A stretch of DNA of 64,000 nt from JAQBDA01 sp963709875. Lineage in GTDB: Bacteria; Chloroflexota; Anaerolineae; Anaerolineales; UBA4823. This document shows, piece after piece, positions 52,277 through 60,839 of the stretch. The notes under the pieces are model-generated. The model searched no databases, was not told the DNA's origin, and saw only the letters and a list, made by a program, of their open reading frames with translations. The stretch's first letter is position 1. Each line of letters starts with the position of its first letter. Both the position numbers and the translations under genes were made by a program. The stretch is taken from positions 635,699 through 699,698 of the forward strand of contig CAVPYB010000012.1 of the NCBI GenBank assembly GCA_963709875.1, given 5' to 3'.

Positions 52277-53539
52277 ATGCGCAGGTCCAACTGGCTGAAA
52301 CTACTCTTCGCGGGACTGGCTTTAGCAATCCTGGCCGTCCTGCTCTACCAACTGCCACCTATCCAGACCCGCCTTGGTTGGCGGGTTGATTTTGCGTTAG
52401 CCTATATACGCGGAGTCGTAAACCCGGTCGGTGAAGTGCCGACCGCCCTGCCCCCACCAGAAGTGAGAGTGATCTCCCGGGCAGAGGCAACCCCGACCGC
52501 AGCCCTCGCCACCGTCGAAATACCCATCGCTGAGCCCACTTCTGGCGCGACCCCCACTTCCACACCATCGCCTACCCCGATCCCGGATGCTGTTTCGTTA
52601 TCCGCCCCGCTGTGGGAGAAGCAGGATGCCAATAACTGCGGTCCGGCGACAATGGCATTGTATCTGCGCTATTATGGCTGGGAAGGCGACCAGTTCGCTA
52701 TCTCCGACCTGCTCAAACCGCAGCGCGGCGACCGCAATGTCAACGTCGAAGAGCTGGTGCATTACGCCAGGAACCGGGCTGGCTGGCTGAACACCGAGTT
52801 CCGCGTCGGAGGGGACCTCGAGACGCTGAAAAAGCTGCTCGCCGCCGGCATCCCGGTGATGATCGAGGAGAGCTTCCAACTCGAGACCCAATACTGGCCC
52901 AACGATGACCAGTGGGCGGCACATTACAACCTGATCACCGCCTACGACGACGTCTCGCAAACCTTCACCGCCCAAGACAGCTATATCGGGCCGGACCAGC
53001 AGGTGTCTTACGACAAGCTGCAGGAATACTGGCACAGCTTCAATAACGTCTACATCATGATCTACCCGCCTGAGAAGGAACAGATGGTCAAATCGATCCT
53101 GGGACCGCACTGGGACGTGGACTACAACCGCGAGCACGCCTTGCAGGTCGCCCAGCAGGATACCGAACAGAGCCCCGAGGATGCTTACGCCTGGTTCAAC
53201 CTCGGCACCAACCTGGTGTATTTCGAGCGCTACCACGAAGCCGCCGATGCGTACGACAGGGCGCGCAGCCTCGGTCTTCCGCAGCGCATGCTGCGCTACC
53301 AGTTTGGGCCCTTTTTCTCCTACTTCCACACGCGGCGCATGGATGACCTGAAGGCGCTGACGGACTATGCCTTGCAGATCACGCCCAACGCTGAGGAAGC
53401 GCTGCTCTGGCAGGGATGGATGATGTTCCGCAACGGGGATAAGAATGGGGCAGTTGCCAACTTCCAGCAAGCCCTGGTGGAGAACCCTTTTTACGAGGAT
53501 GCTCGCTACGCGATAGACTTCGTACAGTCCAGCCAGTAG
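52277..53539 (+). CDS. Membrane-anchored C39-like peptidase with TPR domain
   Basis: 420 residues. One N-terminal membrane helix (LLFAGLALAILAVLLYQL), a Thr/Pro-rich linker (GATPTSTPSPTPIPD), then a papain-like C39-family domain: Cys in NNCGPATMALYLRYYG, His in HYNLITAYDD, Asp in AQDSYIG. From about residue 280 come TPR-like repeats (EDAYAWFNLGTNLVYFERYHEAADAYDRA, EEALLWQGWMMFRNGDKNGAVANFQQAL). Faces outward; substrate unknown. Confidence 0.85.
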   Translation: MRRSNWLKLLFAGLALAILAVLLYQLPPIQTRLGWRVDFALAYIRGVVNPVGEVPTALPPPEVRVISRAEATPTAALATVEIPIAEPTSGATPTSTPSPTPIPDAVSLSAPLWEKQDANNCGPATMALYLRYYGWEGDQFAISDLLKPQRGDRNVNVEELVHYARNRAGWLNTEFRVGGDLETLKKLLAAGIPVMIEESFQLETQYWPNDDQWAAHYNLITAYDDVSQTFTAQDSYIGPDQQVSYDKLQEYWHSFNNVYIMIYPPEKEQMVKSILGPHWDVDYNREHALQVAQQDTEQSPEDAYAWFNLGTNLVYFERYHEAADAYDRARSLGLPQRMLRYQFGPFFSYFHTRRMDDLKALTDYALQITPNAEEALLWQGWMMFRNGDKNGAVANFQQALVENPFYEDARYAIDFVQSSQ

Positions 53540-53584
53540 CCTGGACTGTTAATATTCCAAATCGACGTCGATAAGGGTAGACCC

Positions 53585-54994
53585 TTAATGCCCGCCCGCT
53601 GAGCGGGCTAACCCAGGTTGGGCTTGCTCCTCGCCTGCTGGTTTCAGCTCGCGAGTGGAGAGCAGCAGCAGCGCCGCCATCAGCAATCCCCCGATGAAGA
53701 ACGGGGCTGTCGAACCGAAAGCCTGGAAGATCGCCCCGCCGATCAGCGGTGCAACCGCGTTGGCAGCACTGAGGAATGCCGCCGATATACCCAGCATGCC
53801 ACCCACATCCGCCAGCTCGACCCGCTTGGTGATCAGGCTGTTGATGCTCGGCTGCAGCACACCTCCGCCCACCGAAATCGGCACCATCGCCACCAGGATC
53901 CAGACCAACCCCTGCCAGCCGTTGTTATCATCCGGGGGCAGCTCGACTGCCAGGTCCTGCGTGGTCGGGTTCTCGAGCGTGCGAATACTCTCGTTACCAG
54001 TAAGCTCCTCGGTCAGCGCCTCCTGGGAGTAGCTCGGCAGCGGGACGCGCGGGGTCAGCGAGAACAAGATCAAACCGACTGCCAGGGCTGCCAGCCCCAT
54101 ATAGACCAGACGCCGATCGCCAAACCTGCGGCTCCAAGGACCGATGAAGCCGCCCTGTACTGCCACCACAATTACACCCACAAAGACAAAGATGATCGAG
54201 TTCCCAGATGCGTTCAACCCCATGCGGTTGAGGGTGAACAGCGCCAGCAACTGCTCGAAGCCGCCAAAAGCGATCTGCTGGGCGAAGATCAGCAGCAGCA
54301 AAAAACCAACCGATGGGTGGCGCACGGCGCTCAGCATCGCACCGAAAGACAGGGATGGTTTGCCATCAGCGTCTTTGCCTCTCCGCTCGGCTGGCAGCGT
54401 CTCCTGGAACCAGAACCAGGTCAGCAGGATCGACAATCCGGAGAATGCCGCCGCCACAAATGCCGGGACGCGGTAATCATTGCCGCTGAGCGCCAGCGAG
54501 ACAAAGGCGATGACAGGGCCGATGATGAAACCCAGACCGAACGCTGCCCCGATCAGCCCCAGACCCTGGGTACGGTTCTTCTCGTTGGTGCTGTCGGTGA
54601 TCGCCGCCTGGGCGGTGGCGATATTGGCGCCGGAGATGCCGTCGATGATGCGCGCCAGGAAGAGCATCCACAGCGAACCCGCCAGACCCAGCACGATGAA
54701 ACCGGCAAGCGTGCCGATCTGGCTGATCACCAGCACCGGCTTGCGTCCATAGCGATCTGACAGGCGCCCGAGTATCGGCGCCCCGATGAACTGCATCACC
54801 GGGTAAGCAGCACCCAGCAGACCGATCACCAGCGCGTTGGCGCCGAAAGCGGTGGCATACAGCGGCATGAGCGGGATGATGATGGTAAGCCCAAGCAGGT
54901 CGATCAATACGATAACGAAAACCGGCAATATTTTTTTGAAGTCCAGCCTATCTTCTAGGGCAAGCTGGGGTGCTTTGTTACTATCATTTGGCAT
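53585..54994 (-). CDS. Major facilitator superfamily transporter (TetA-like)
   Basis: 469 residues with about twelve hydrophobic helices. The MFS signature GRLSDRYGRKPVLV follows helix 2, and FLARIIDGISGANIATAQA is helix-4 like. A long periplasmic or cytoplasmic loop (QEALTEELTGNESIRTLENP) lies between helices 7-9. A drug/metabolite exporter role is likely by family and by the PadR repressor gene 21 bp upstream, which probably controls it. Confidence 0.9.
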   Translation of the reverse strand: MPNDSNKAPQLALEDRLDFKKILPVFVIVLIDLLGLTIIIPLMPLYATAFGANALVIGLLGAAYPVMQFIGAPILGRLSDRYGRKPVLVISQIGTLAGFIVLGLAGSLWMLFLARIIDGISGANIATAQAAITDSTNEKNRTQGLGLIGAAFGLGFIIGPVIAFVSLALSGNDYRVPAFVAAAFSGLSILLTWFWFQETLPAERRGKDADGKPSLSFGAMLSAVRHPSVGFLLLLIFAQQIAFGGFEQLLALFTLNRMGLNASGNSIIFVFVGVIVVAVQGGFIGPWSRRFGDRRLVYMGLAALAVGLILFSLTPRVPLPSYSQEALTEELTGNESIRTLENPTTQDLAVELPPDDNNGWQGLVWILVAMVPISVGGGVLQPSINSLITKRVELADVGGMLGISAAFLSAANAVAPLIGGAIFQAFGSTAPFFIGGLLMAALLLLSTRELKPAGEEQAQPGLARSAGGH

Positions 54995-55015
54995 GATTTC
55001 TTCTGTCTCCAGTGT

Positions 55016-55540
55016 TTATTGGCTGTCTTGAGCCAGCTCTTGCAACAGATCCACCAGCAGTGCATCCAGCCACTCCAGCTCCGAATTCAAGTGATGGATG
55101 TGATGCTCGATTACATACTGCAGGCTGCCGGCGTGTTTGGGAACGTCTTGCAGCCCGGTTAGCGCCTCCAAAAGTACAGCCCGGCGCTGCTCAAGCATGG
55201 ATATCGCTTCCCGTCGATCGAGAGAATCCATGAATGCCAACCCGGCATCACCGGGAAAGTACGCCGGCGTGTATGCAGACAGGTTCGACCGCAGCATGCG
55301 CTGGTATTCGCCTTCACCCTTCTCTGTCAGGCTGTAAACTTTGCGTGGAGGACGGTTGCCCTCCTGAAGCTGGGCTTCATCCACCCAGCCGTCCTCGGCC
55401 ATTTTGTTCAGCAGATAATAGGCGGTTGGCTTTTTCAAGTCGGTGCAGATGGAGAGATCCCGCTCGATGAACTCATAGAGCTGGTAGCCATGCATATCTT
55501 GATCGCGCAGCAGTCCTAACAGCAGCAGTTTTGGTTCCAT
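55016..55540 (-). CDS. PadR-family transcriptional regulator
   Basis: 174 residues. PadR winged helix at the N terminus (LLLLGLLRDQDMHGYQLYEFIERDL, KKPTAYYLLNKMAEDGWVDE, PPRKVYSLTEKGEGEYQRML) followed by a C-terminal helical dimerisation domain. Immediately upstream lies a 15-bp-arm palindrome (55542-55589), its likely operator. Controls the MFS gene downstream by inference. Confidence 0.93.
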   Translation of the reverse strand: MEPKLLLLGLLRDQDMHGYQLYEFIERDLSICTDLKKPTAYYLLNKMAEDGWVDEAQLQEGNRPPRKVYSLTEKGEGEYQRMLRSNLSAYTPAYFPGDAGLAFMDSLDRREAISMLEQRRAVLLEALTGLQDVPKHAGSLQYVIEHHIHHLNSELEWLDALLVDLLQELAQDSQ

Positions 55541-55541
55541 A

Positions 55542-55589
55542 TATAATCAATCCTGAATAGTCAACTTTAACTAATCAGGATTGATTATA
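55542..55589. promoter_or_regulatory. Large perfect inverted repeat, candidate PadR operator
   Basis: TATAATCAATCCTGA at 55542-55556 and its exact complement at 55575-55589, with an 18-nt spacer (AATAGTC...ACTAA). It begins two bases before the PadR start codon. The repeat also contains TATAAT/ATTATA words that could act as -10 elements in either direction. Confidence 0.6.
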
Positions 55590-55608
55590 AACGGCCGAGA
55601 GCTGGCTG

Positions 55609-56523
55609 TCAAGAATGCAAGCCGTTGCTGGTGCGCTTCACTCCCTCCAGCACCTGGCGAGCGCGCTCCACCCCGGCTTTCAATGACCTCTGCACCGCCT
55701 CCTGGGAGAAATCCAGGGTCTCGCCGAGCGGGGTCAGCGGCTCGATAATTTTGCACTCAAAATACTTCAGCGGGCGACCGGTTTCCGGATGGTGCAGGGT
55801 CAGCCCGTGTTCTTCGGCCTGTTTAACCAGGTGATTGATGCGCACGAACTCGCGCACATCGCCGATGAACAGCTCATTGAGCATGATATCCAGGGTGCGC
55901 AAACCGATTTTGACGACGTCTTTCGGCGGCCCTGGCAGCGGCTCGAACGCCTGCGGGTTGCAATTGATGATCACCACCTCGTCCGGGGAAGTATCCAGCA
56001 CATCGCCAACCGGGGTCAGGTTGCGCACGCCGCCATCCACCATCTCGGTGTGCTGTTCAGACACTTTCACCGGCTCCCAGACGATGGGCATCACGGTCGA
56101 GGCCAGCACGGCTCGCTCCAGGTCCGGGTCGTCGCCCTTGAATTCGGCGTATTCACCGGTGATCAGCGAGACCGCGCCGACGCGCAGGTCGGCATGGATA
56201 CCCTGCGTATCGAACTCTTGAGCCAGCATGCGCTGCAGCGGCTCGTTGCCGTAGAAAGACCTGGCGCCGAACAGCAGCTTAACCACCGAGAGCAGGTTGA
56301 AGCCGCCGGTGTAGACCTTATCTTCCGAGATCGTATTCCACACTTCCAGCAGGCGGTCATACTTCTCCATCGCCAGCATAGCGCCGTTGAGCGCCCCGAC
56401 CGACACGCCAGCGATGACATCCCAGTGATAGCCCTTGACCTCGCGGGCATACTTCTCAGCGCCCACCTGGAAAGCGCCTTTTGCGCCGCCTCCGCTGAGC
56501 ACCAGTGCTGTTTTTTTGGGCAT
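55609..56523 (-). CDS. Patatin-like phospholipase
   Basis: 304 residues from the ATG at 56523 after GGAGG; the open frame reaches back to 56655. Oxyanion hole ALVLSGGGAKGAFQVG, nucleophile Ser in GVSVGALNG, catalytic Asp in MVDGGVRNL. No signal peptide, so cytoplasmic. Patatins hydrolyse ester bonds of lipids; substrate unknown. Stands alone between PadR and a secreted protease in the opposite direction. Confidence 0.9.
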   Translation of the reverse strand: MPKKTALVLSGGGAKGAFQVGAEKYAREVKGYHWDVIAGVSVGALNGAMLAMEKYDRLLEVWNTISEDKVYTGGFNLLSVVKLLFGARSFYGNEPLQRMLAQEFDTQGIHADLRVGAVSLITGEYAEFKGDDPDLERAVLASTVMPIVWEPVKVSEQHTEMVDGGVRNLTPVGDVLDTSPDEVVIINCNPQAFEPLPGPPKDVVKIGLRTLDIMLNELFIGDVREFVRINHLVKQAEEHGLTLHHPETGRPLKYFECKIIEPLTPLGETLDFSQEAVQRSLKAGVERARQVLEGVKRTSNGLHS

Positions 56524-56795
56524 ACGACCTCCAGAGAGCCGATGAGAGAAGAGAGTAGAGAACCGGGCCAAACCAATTATTCGATAGGCAGGATGGTTAA
56601 GGATGTGCAAGCCGCGTGCCAAACAGCACGCTATTCGGCGTATCGATTTCGGCAATCTGGCGTCTCATATAGTGCCAGGTGAGTATTCAACCGCATAGGG
56701 CCAGAAGCACCCTGGCTTACCGGCTGACAGAGATCTGCCTGCCGGATAATTGGCTTCAACCAGTCCACCAAAATAACATAGATTCGGAGGGAAAT

Positions 56796-57596
56796 ATGAA
56801 AAAACTGCTTGTCATCCTGATCGTATTGGCCATACTGGCTGCCTGGACGGTGCCCGCCCTGGCGATCACCTGGGGTGAACGAGATACCACGCACCTCAAT
56901 GTGGGCGCCATGGTGGTGGATTGGCCGGATTACGGTCCCTGGCAGTGGTGCTCTGGCACGCTGATCCACCCGCAGGTCTTCCTTACCGCTGGGCATTGCA
57001 CCGACCGCCTGGAGGAGGATTACGGCATAACCACGGTTTGGGTGAACTTTGACCCATATGCACTGGAGCCAGACGGGCTGCGGCTGGTGGCGGAAGTATA
57101 CACTCACCCCGATTATGCCTGGGGAGGGTCGAACCCACGCGATGTCGGCATCCTGGTGCTGGCCGAGCCGGTGACGGGCATCACACCTGCAGAGCTGCCA
57201 TACGCCGGCTTCCTGGATGATCTCAAGAAGTCCGGCGAACTGCGCGAACGAATGTACGGGGCTCCGTTTACCGTGGTGGGATACGGCGGCACCCTGAACT
57301 GGCCTCCCCCGGACATCTATTACGAAGATTACCGCCAGGTTGCAGTATCCAAATATGTGGCCTTGACCAAACCCTGGCTGCACATGTCGCAGCAGAGCCT
57401 CGCCGGGAATGGGGGCACCTGCTTTGGCGATTCAGGAGGACCAGGCTTCTACACCAGACCGGATGGGTCAGAAGTCCTGGTGGGCATCACCTCCTGGGGC
57501 GATGCGCAGTGCGTGGCGACCAGCTTCGACTACCGGGTGGATATCCCCGAGACTCTGGATTTCATCCAGGAAGTCATCGAATCCCTGGAGGGATAA
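56796..57596 (+). CDS. Secreted trypsin-like (S1) serine protease
   Basis: 266 residues from ATG 56796 after GGAGGG; open frame upstream from 56679 is not used. Signal peptide MKKLLVILIVLAILAAWTVPALA. S1 triad: His in LTAGHC, Asp in NPRDVGILVL, Ser in CFGDSGGPGF. Two cysteine pairs are possible. A small secreted endopeptidase or a chymotrypsin-fold protein with catalytic residues intact. Confidence 0.9.
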   Translation: MKKLLVILIVLAILAAWTVPALAITWGERDTTHLNVGAMVVDWPDYGPWQWCSGTLIHPQVFLTAGHCTDRLEEDYGITTVWVNFDPYALEPDGLRLVAEVYTHPDYAWGGSNPRDVGILVLAEPVTGITPAELPYAGFLDDLKKSGELRERMYGAPFTVVGYGGTLNWPPPDIYYEDYRQVAVSKYVALTKPWLHMSQQSLAGNGGTCFGDSGGPGFYTRPDGSEVLVGITSWGDAQCVATSFDYRVDIPETLDFIQEVIESLEG

Positions 57597-57626
57597 ACAC
57601 CGCAGGCTGTAAATATCAAATCTGCA

Positions 57627-57662
57627 AGCAGGGCAGTCGGTAACAGGCTGCCCTGCTTTTCG
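57627..57662 (+). terminator. Terminator after the trypsin-like protease
   Basis: Stem AGCAGGGCAG (57627-57636) with CTGCCCTGCT (57648-57657), followed by TTTCGTTT. 31 bp after the stop codon. Confidence 0.8.
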
Positions 57663-57679
57663 TTTATCCCGTTAGAAAC

Positions 57680-57844
57680 GAGGTGATTTACACCTCCAGG
57701 GGGCGGGGCGATTGGGGGTGGGATGAAGGCAACACGGCTTCATCGTGGCAAGGGTGGTAGAACATCCTGCTCCCAATCCCGACTGAATTCAACAGGGGGG
57801 AATAAACCCGACCAGGGCCGCCTTAACCGGCGGCCTGCTTTTTT
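57680..57844 (+). ncRNA. Candidate structured small RNA with its own terminator
   Basis: Non-coding stretch between two terminators. Elements: hairpin GAGGTG/CACCTC (57680-57685, 57691-57696); a 16-bp helix pairing 57710-57725 with 57763-57778, including three G-U pairs that would be mismatches on the minus strand; an inner hairpin CACG/CGTG (57733-57747); and the GGCCGCC/GGCGGCC terminator with a T-run. No open frame fits it. No known family recognised. Confidence 0.45.
57816..57844 (+). terminator. Terminator of the candidate small RNA
   Basis: GGCCGCC (57816-57822), loop TTAACC, GGCGGCC (57829-57835), then TGC and six Ts. No coding gene ends before it since the protease terminator at 57627, so it must serve another transcript. 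Confidence 0.8.
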
Positions 57845-58048
57845 GCGCGTTCTCGGGTACTCCGATCCTTAACCTGCCGATAATTGACTCGGGCTGGTGG
57901 CTGTGCTATGCTGGTACAGGTACCGGTCTGGTTCAGGCATTTCCAATAAGTAGATTCCGATAACCGGAAGCTCACCGATGGCTTTAGAACATACCGCCAA
58001 CGTAGGAGAATTTGTCAAATTGTCCTACAATTTGAGAGGAGAATCCCA

Positions 58049-58242
58049 ATGAGCGAAGAAATACCGCAGGCATCCCCGATTCGCCCGGCGCTGGCCCCGC
58101 ATCCCAATCCAAGGAGGGATCGCCCGATTCGGGCACGATCATCGCCATCACCACCATCCTGGCTCTGGCGCTGGTGACCTCATGCTGCATCCTGTCCTGC
58201 GCGCTGGTGACGTTTGCCTTCTTGAACAACCCGCCCTGGTGA
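58049..58242 (+). pseudogene. Small single-helix membrane protein with a one-base frameshift
   Basis: AGAGGAG then ATG 58049 reads MSEEIPQ. The frame then needs one base added near 58072, after which it reads IPDSPGAGPASQSKEGSPDSG, a membrane helix TIIAITTILALALVTSCCIL and ends FLNNPPW at 58242. Short Ser/Pro-rich heads before a Cys-containing membrane helix are common in small Chloroflexota proteins. As written the first frame ends after ~40 codons without a helix. Function unknown. Confidence 0.5.
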
Positions 58243-58272
58243 TAGTTCGGTATAATCCCAGAGTGGTGAACT

Positions 58273-59343
58273 ATGAAAACGAAGACTCACTTTTCCCTGC
58301 TGATACTCTGCCTTGTATTCGCCGCAGTATCAATAAGCTGCCAGATCTTCAGCGGCTCAACCGAGGCTGAAGAGGCTCCCGCGGCTACGATCTCCGTGGA
58401 AGCCGCTGAGCAGGCAGCCCCAACGGCGGCCGCAACCCAACCGCCAGATGGCCAGCCCGAACTAACGGCTTCCCCACCGGCAGAAGCTCCACCAGCAGCG
58501 ACCGAGCCGCCCTCACAGCCTGAGGCCGCGCCGGTCGAGCCTGCCCTGTGCGCAGAAGAAGTCTGCATCGAGGCGGGCACCTTCCTGCTGCAGCGACCGT
58601 TAGCACCGGGCGGACGGATCACCGTCGACCCCTCCAACCGCTTCGGTGAATACCTGCGATCCACCCGCAGCGCCAACCTGGGCGCCGATTTCCTCAATTC
58701 CACCGGCGCTGCGGTGGTCGCAGCCGCCGATGGCGTAGTGGTGGTGGCAGGCGATGACAGCCGCACCTCCTACGCCCAGCGACCGAACCTGTACGGCAAC
58801 CTGGTGGTCCTGGAGCACAACCTGCCAGGCGTCGCCGAGCCGGTCTATACCCTGTACGCCCATCTGTCAGAAATCTCGGTCGCAGCGGGGGACAGCGTGA
58901 GCGCTGGTCAAGAGATCGGCAAAGTGGGTATGAGCGGCAATGTGAGCGGCAGCACGCTGCACTTCGAGATCCGCCAGGGTGAGAACAGCCTGGAGGCCGC
59001 CCGCAACCCGGACCTGTGGCTGGTGCCGCTGAAGGATGAAGACGGGCAGATCACCGGGGCGCTGGCGGGAAGCATCATTGACGCCAGGGGCGAATACGTG
59101 GAGATGGGCAACATCGTACTGGAGCGCCTGGCAGGTCCCGGGCAGCCGGCCGTGGACCAGGTCTACATCCAGACCTACACCGATAAAGACCTGATCGGGC
59201 AAAGCCCATGGGGGGAGAGCTTCGCAGTGGGCGAGCTGCCGCCGGGCGAATACCAGGTCTCCTTCTGGCTAGACGGCATGCAGCAGAAAGTAGTCCAGGT
59301 GGAACCAGGCAGGCTGACGGTGGTGGTATTTCGGGTGGAATAG
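58273..59343 (+). CDS. M23-family (LytM-like) lipoprotein with an incomplete metal site
   Basis: 356 residues. Lipoprotein signal ending in VSISC, an Ala/Pro/Glu-rich linker to about residue 95, then an M23 fold: NLGADFLNSTGAAVVAAADGVVVV, LYAHLSEISVAAGDSV, GQEIGKVGMSGNVSG and LHFEIRQ. The first zinc ligand of the family (His of H-x3-D) is Asn here, while the D and the two later His are kept. Cleavage of peptidoglycan is uncertain. A further ~80-residue C-terminal domain (DQVYIQTYTDKDLIG...) may bind carbohydrate or protein. Confidence 0.82.
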   Translation: MKTKTHFSLLILCLVFAAVSISCQIFSGSTEAEEAPAATISVEAAEQAAPTAAATQPPDGQPELTASPPAEAPPAATEPPSQPEAAPVEPALCAEEVCIEAGTFLLQRPLAPGGRITVDPSNRFGEYLRSTRSANLGADFLNSTGAAVVAAADGVVVVAGDDSRTSYAQRPNLYGNLVVLEHNLPGVAEPVYTLYAHLSEISVAAGDSVSAGQEIGKVGMSGNVSGSTLHFEIRQGENSLEAARNPDLWLVPLKDEDGQITGALAGSIIDARGEYVEMGNIVLERLAGPGQPAVDQVYIQTYTDKDLIGQSPWGESFAVGELPPGEYQVSFWLDGMQQKVVQVEPGRLTVVVFRVE

Positions 59344-59490
59344 TTAGACCGCGGCGACCCAAGGGTCGACCATAGATGACAGACAGCTGACCGCGGCGAT
59401 ACTGCGAGACGAGGGCAGACTCGCTCGCGACCGGGCTGGTAAAATTACGTAGATGGTAGTGAGCCAGACCCTACCACTGCATATACAGCC

Positions 59491-60597
59491 ATGAAGCGCT
59501 ACTACAAAACTATCCGCCGTCCGGTGCGGCGCCCGGGAGCCGAGCAGTTCACCCTGCTGATGCTGCTGAGCTTCGCCGCCTCGGTGGCGCTCACGCGCCT
59601 GTTCCTGGAGCTGACCGGCTACCCGCAGCTCGGCGGCGGTGAGCTGCACATCGCCCATATGCTGTGGGGCGGGCTGCTGCTGTTTGCCGCCGCCCTGCTC
59701 CCGCTGGTCTTCGCCAACCGCTGGGTCTATCTGGTCAGCTCGCTACTGGCGGGCTTGGGCATTGGCCTGTTCATCGACGAGGTGGGCAAATTTATCACCC
59801 AGAACAACGATTACTTTTACCCTGCCGCGGCGCCGATCATCTACGCGTTCTTTCTGATCTGCGTTTTGATCTTCCTGCAGCTCAACCGCCCACCGCCGCG
59901 CGATGCACGCGCCGAGCTGTATACGGCATTGGAGATGATGGAAGACGTCCTGGATCACGACCTGGAAGCCAGCGAGAGAGCGGATATCGAAGCCCGGCTG
60001 CGTTTCGTGATCGCCCAAAAAGAACGCCCGGAGCTGGTCGGGTTGGGTCAGGCGCTGCTGGATTACCTGTCTCAGGACGATCTCTATATCGCCCCCTCCA
60101 AACCGGGTTACCTCGATAAACTTACCGCCCGCATAATGGTTTTTGAAGATCGCTATTTCAATCGCCGACGTTTCCGCAGCCTGCTGGCGCTGGGACTTGG
60201 CATCCTGGGATTGGTCTCCCTGCTCATCCCCCTGCAGACCATTGCCAGCTATCTCCAACCCCTCGCCCTGGCTGGGGGGATTGCCAACACCCCGCAAGGC
60301 GCCAGCAGCCCGTTCACCGGCTGGTTCTTCCAGCTGCAGCTGATGCAGGCAGGCGTGGGAGTCGTGCTGCTTGTCGGGGCAGCGTTTCTGGTCAGCGGCC
60401 GCGAGAATCGGGGTCTGCAGCTCAGCTTTTACGCCCTGCTGCTCTACTTGAGCATGGTCAACCTGCTGCTTTTCTATTACAACCAGTTCTCCACCATCAT
60501 CACCGCCGCGATCCAGTTCGCCCTGCTTTTGGGGGTGCTGTACTACCGCAGGCGGTATGTTGAAAAGCCTGAGAGTGGAATTAAGTCATCCCTGTAA
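59491..60597 (+). CDS. Multi-helix integral membrane protein of unknown function
   Basis: 368 residues. Hydrophobic helices near residues 20-40, 55-75, 77-95, 110-130, then a cytoplasmic helical domain of about 100 residues (ALEMMEDVLDHDLEASERADIEARL), and three or four more helices from 225 on. FIDEVGKFITQNNDYFYPAAAPIIYAFFL is the most conserved-looking stretch. I do not recognise a family name; there are no transporter or enzyme motifs. Likely a single-gene unit. Confidence 0.75.
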   Translation: MKRYYKTIRRPVRRPGAEQFTLLMLLSFAASVALTRLFLELTGYPQLGGGELHIAHMLWGGLLLFAAALLPLVFANRWVYLVSSLLAGLGIGLFIDEVGKFITQNNDYFYPAAAPIIYAFFLICVLIFLQLNRPPPRDARAELYTALEMMEDVLDHDLEASERADIEARLRFVIAQKERPELVGLGQALLDYLSQDDLYIAPSKPGYLDKLTARIMVFEDRYFNRRRFRSLLALGLGILGLVSLLIPLQTIASYLQPLALAGGIANTPQGASSPFTGWFFQLQLMQAGVGVVLLVGAAFLVSGRENRGLQLSFYALLLYLSMVNLLLFYYNQFSTIITAAIQFALLLGVLYYRRRYVEKPESGIKSSL

Positions 60598-60839
60598 TGA
60601 ACTAACTGGCTTACGCCTGCCACCGGCTGGACTCAACAAGCCCTTCACCAAGGGCTAAAACTACGCTTTATGTACTAAATTCATGCTGTGTTCAGTCCAT
60701 ACTTTCCAACGATCCCATCTTGCGGAAATTGTCATATAATCTGAGGGTAGGTACATCGCCGCCAGATACCCCAAAAGCGAATACCTGAAATTGGAGTTGA
60801 TCGCGGAAATCTCGTGGATATCACTGGGGCTTTACGCGC

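Noticed and set aside
53618..54760. 380-codon open frame on the plus strand
   Set aside because: Shadow of the MFS transporter; Gln/Arg/His-rich with no membrane helices.
60655..60665. AGCCCTT-CACC-AAGGGCT hairpin after 60597 as a terminator
   Set aside because: It is followed by AAAA, not a T-run, on the plus strand, and no gene ends there on the minus strand.
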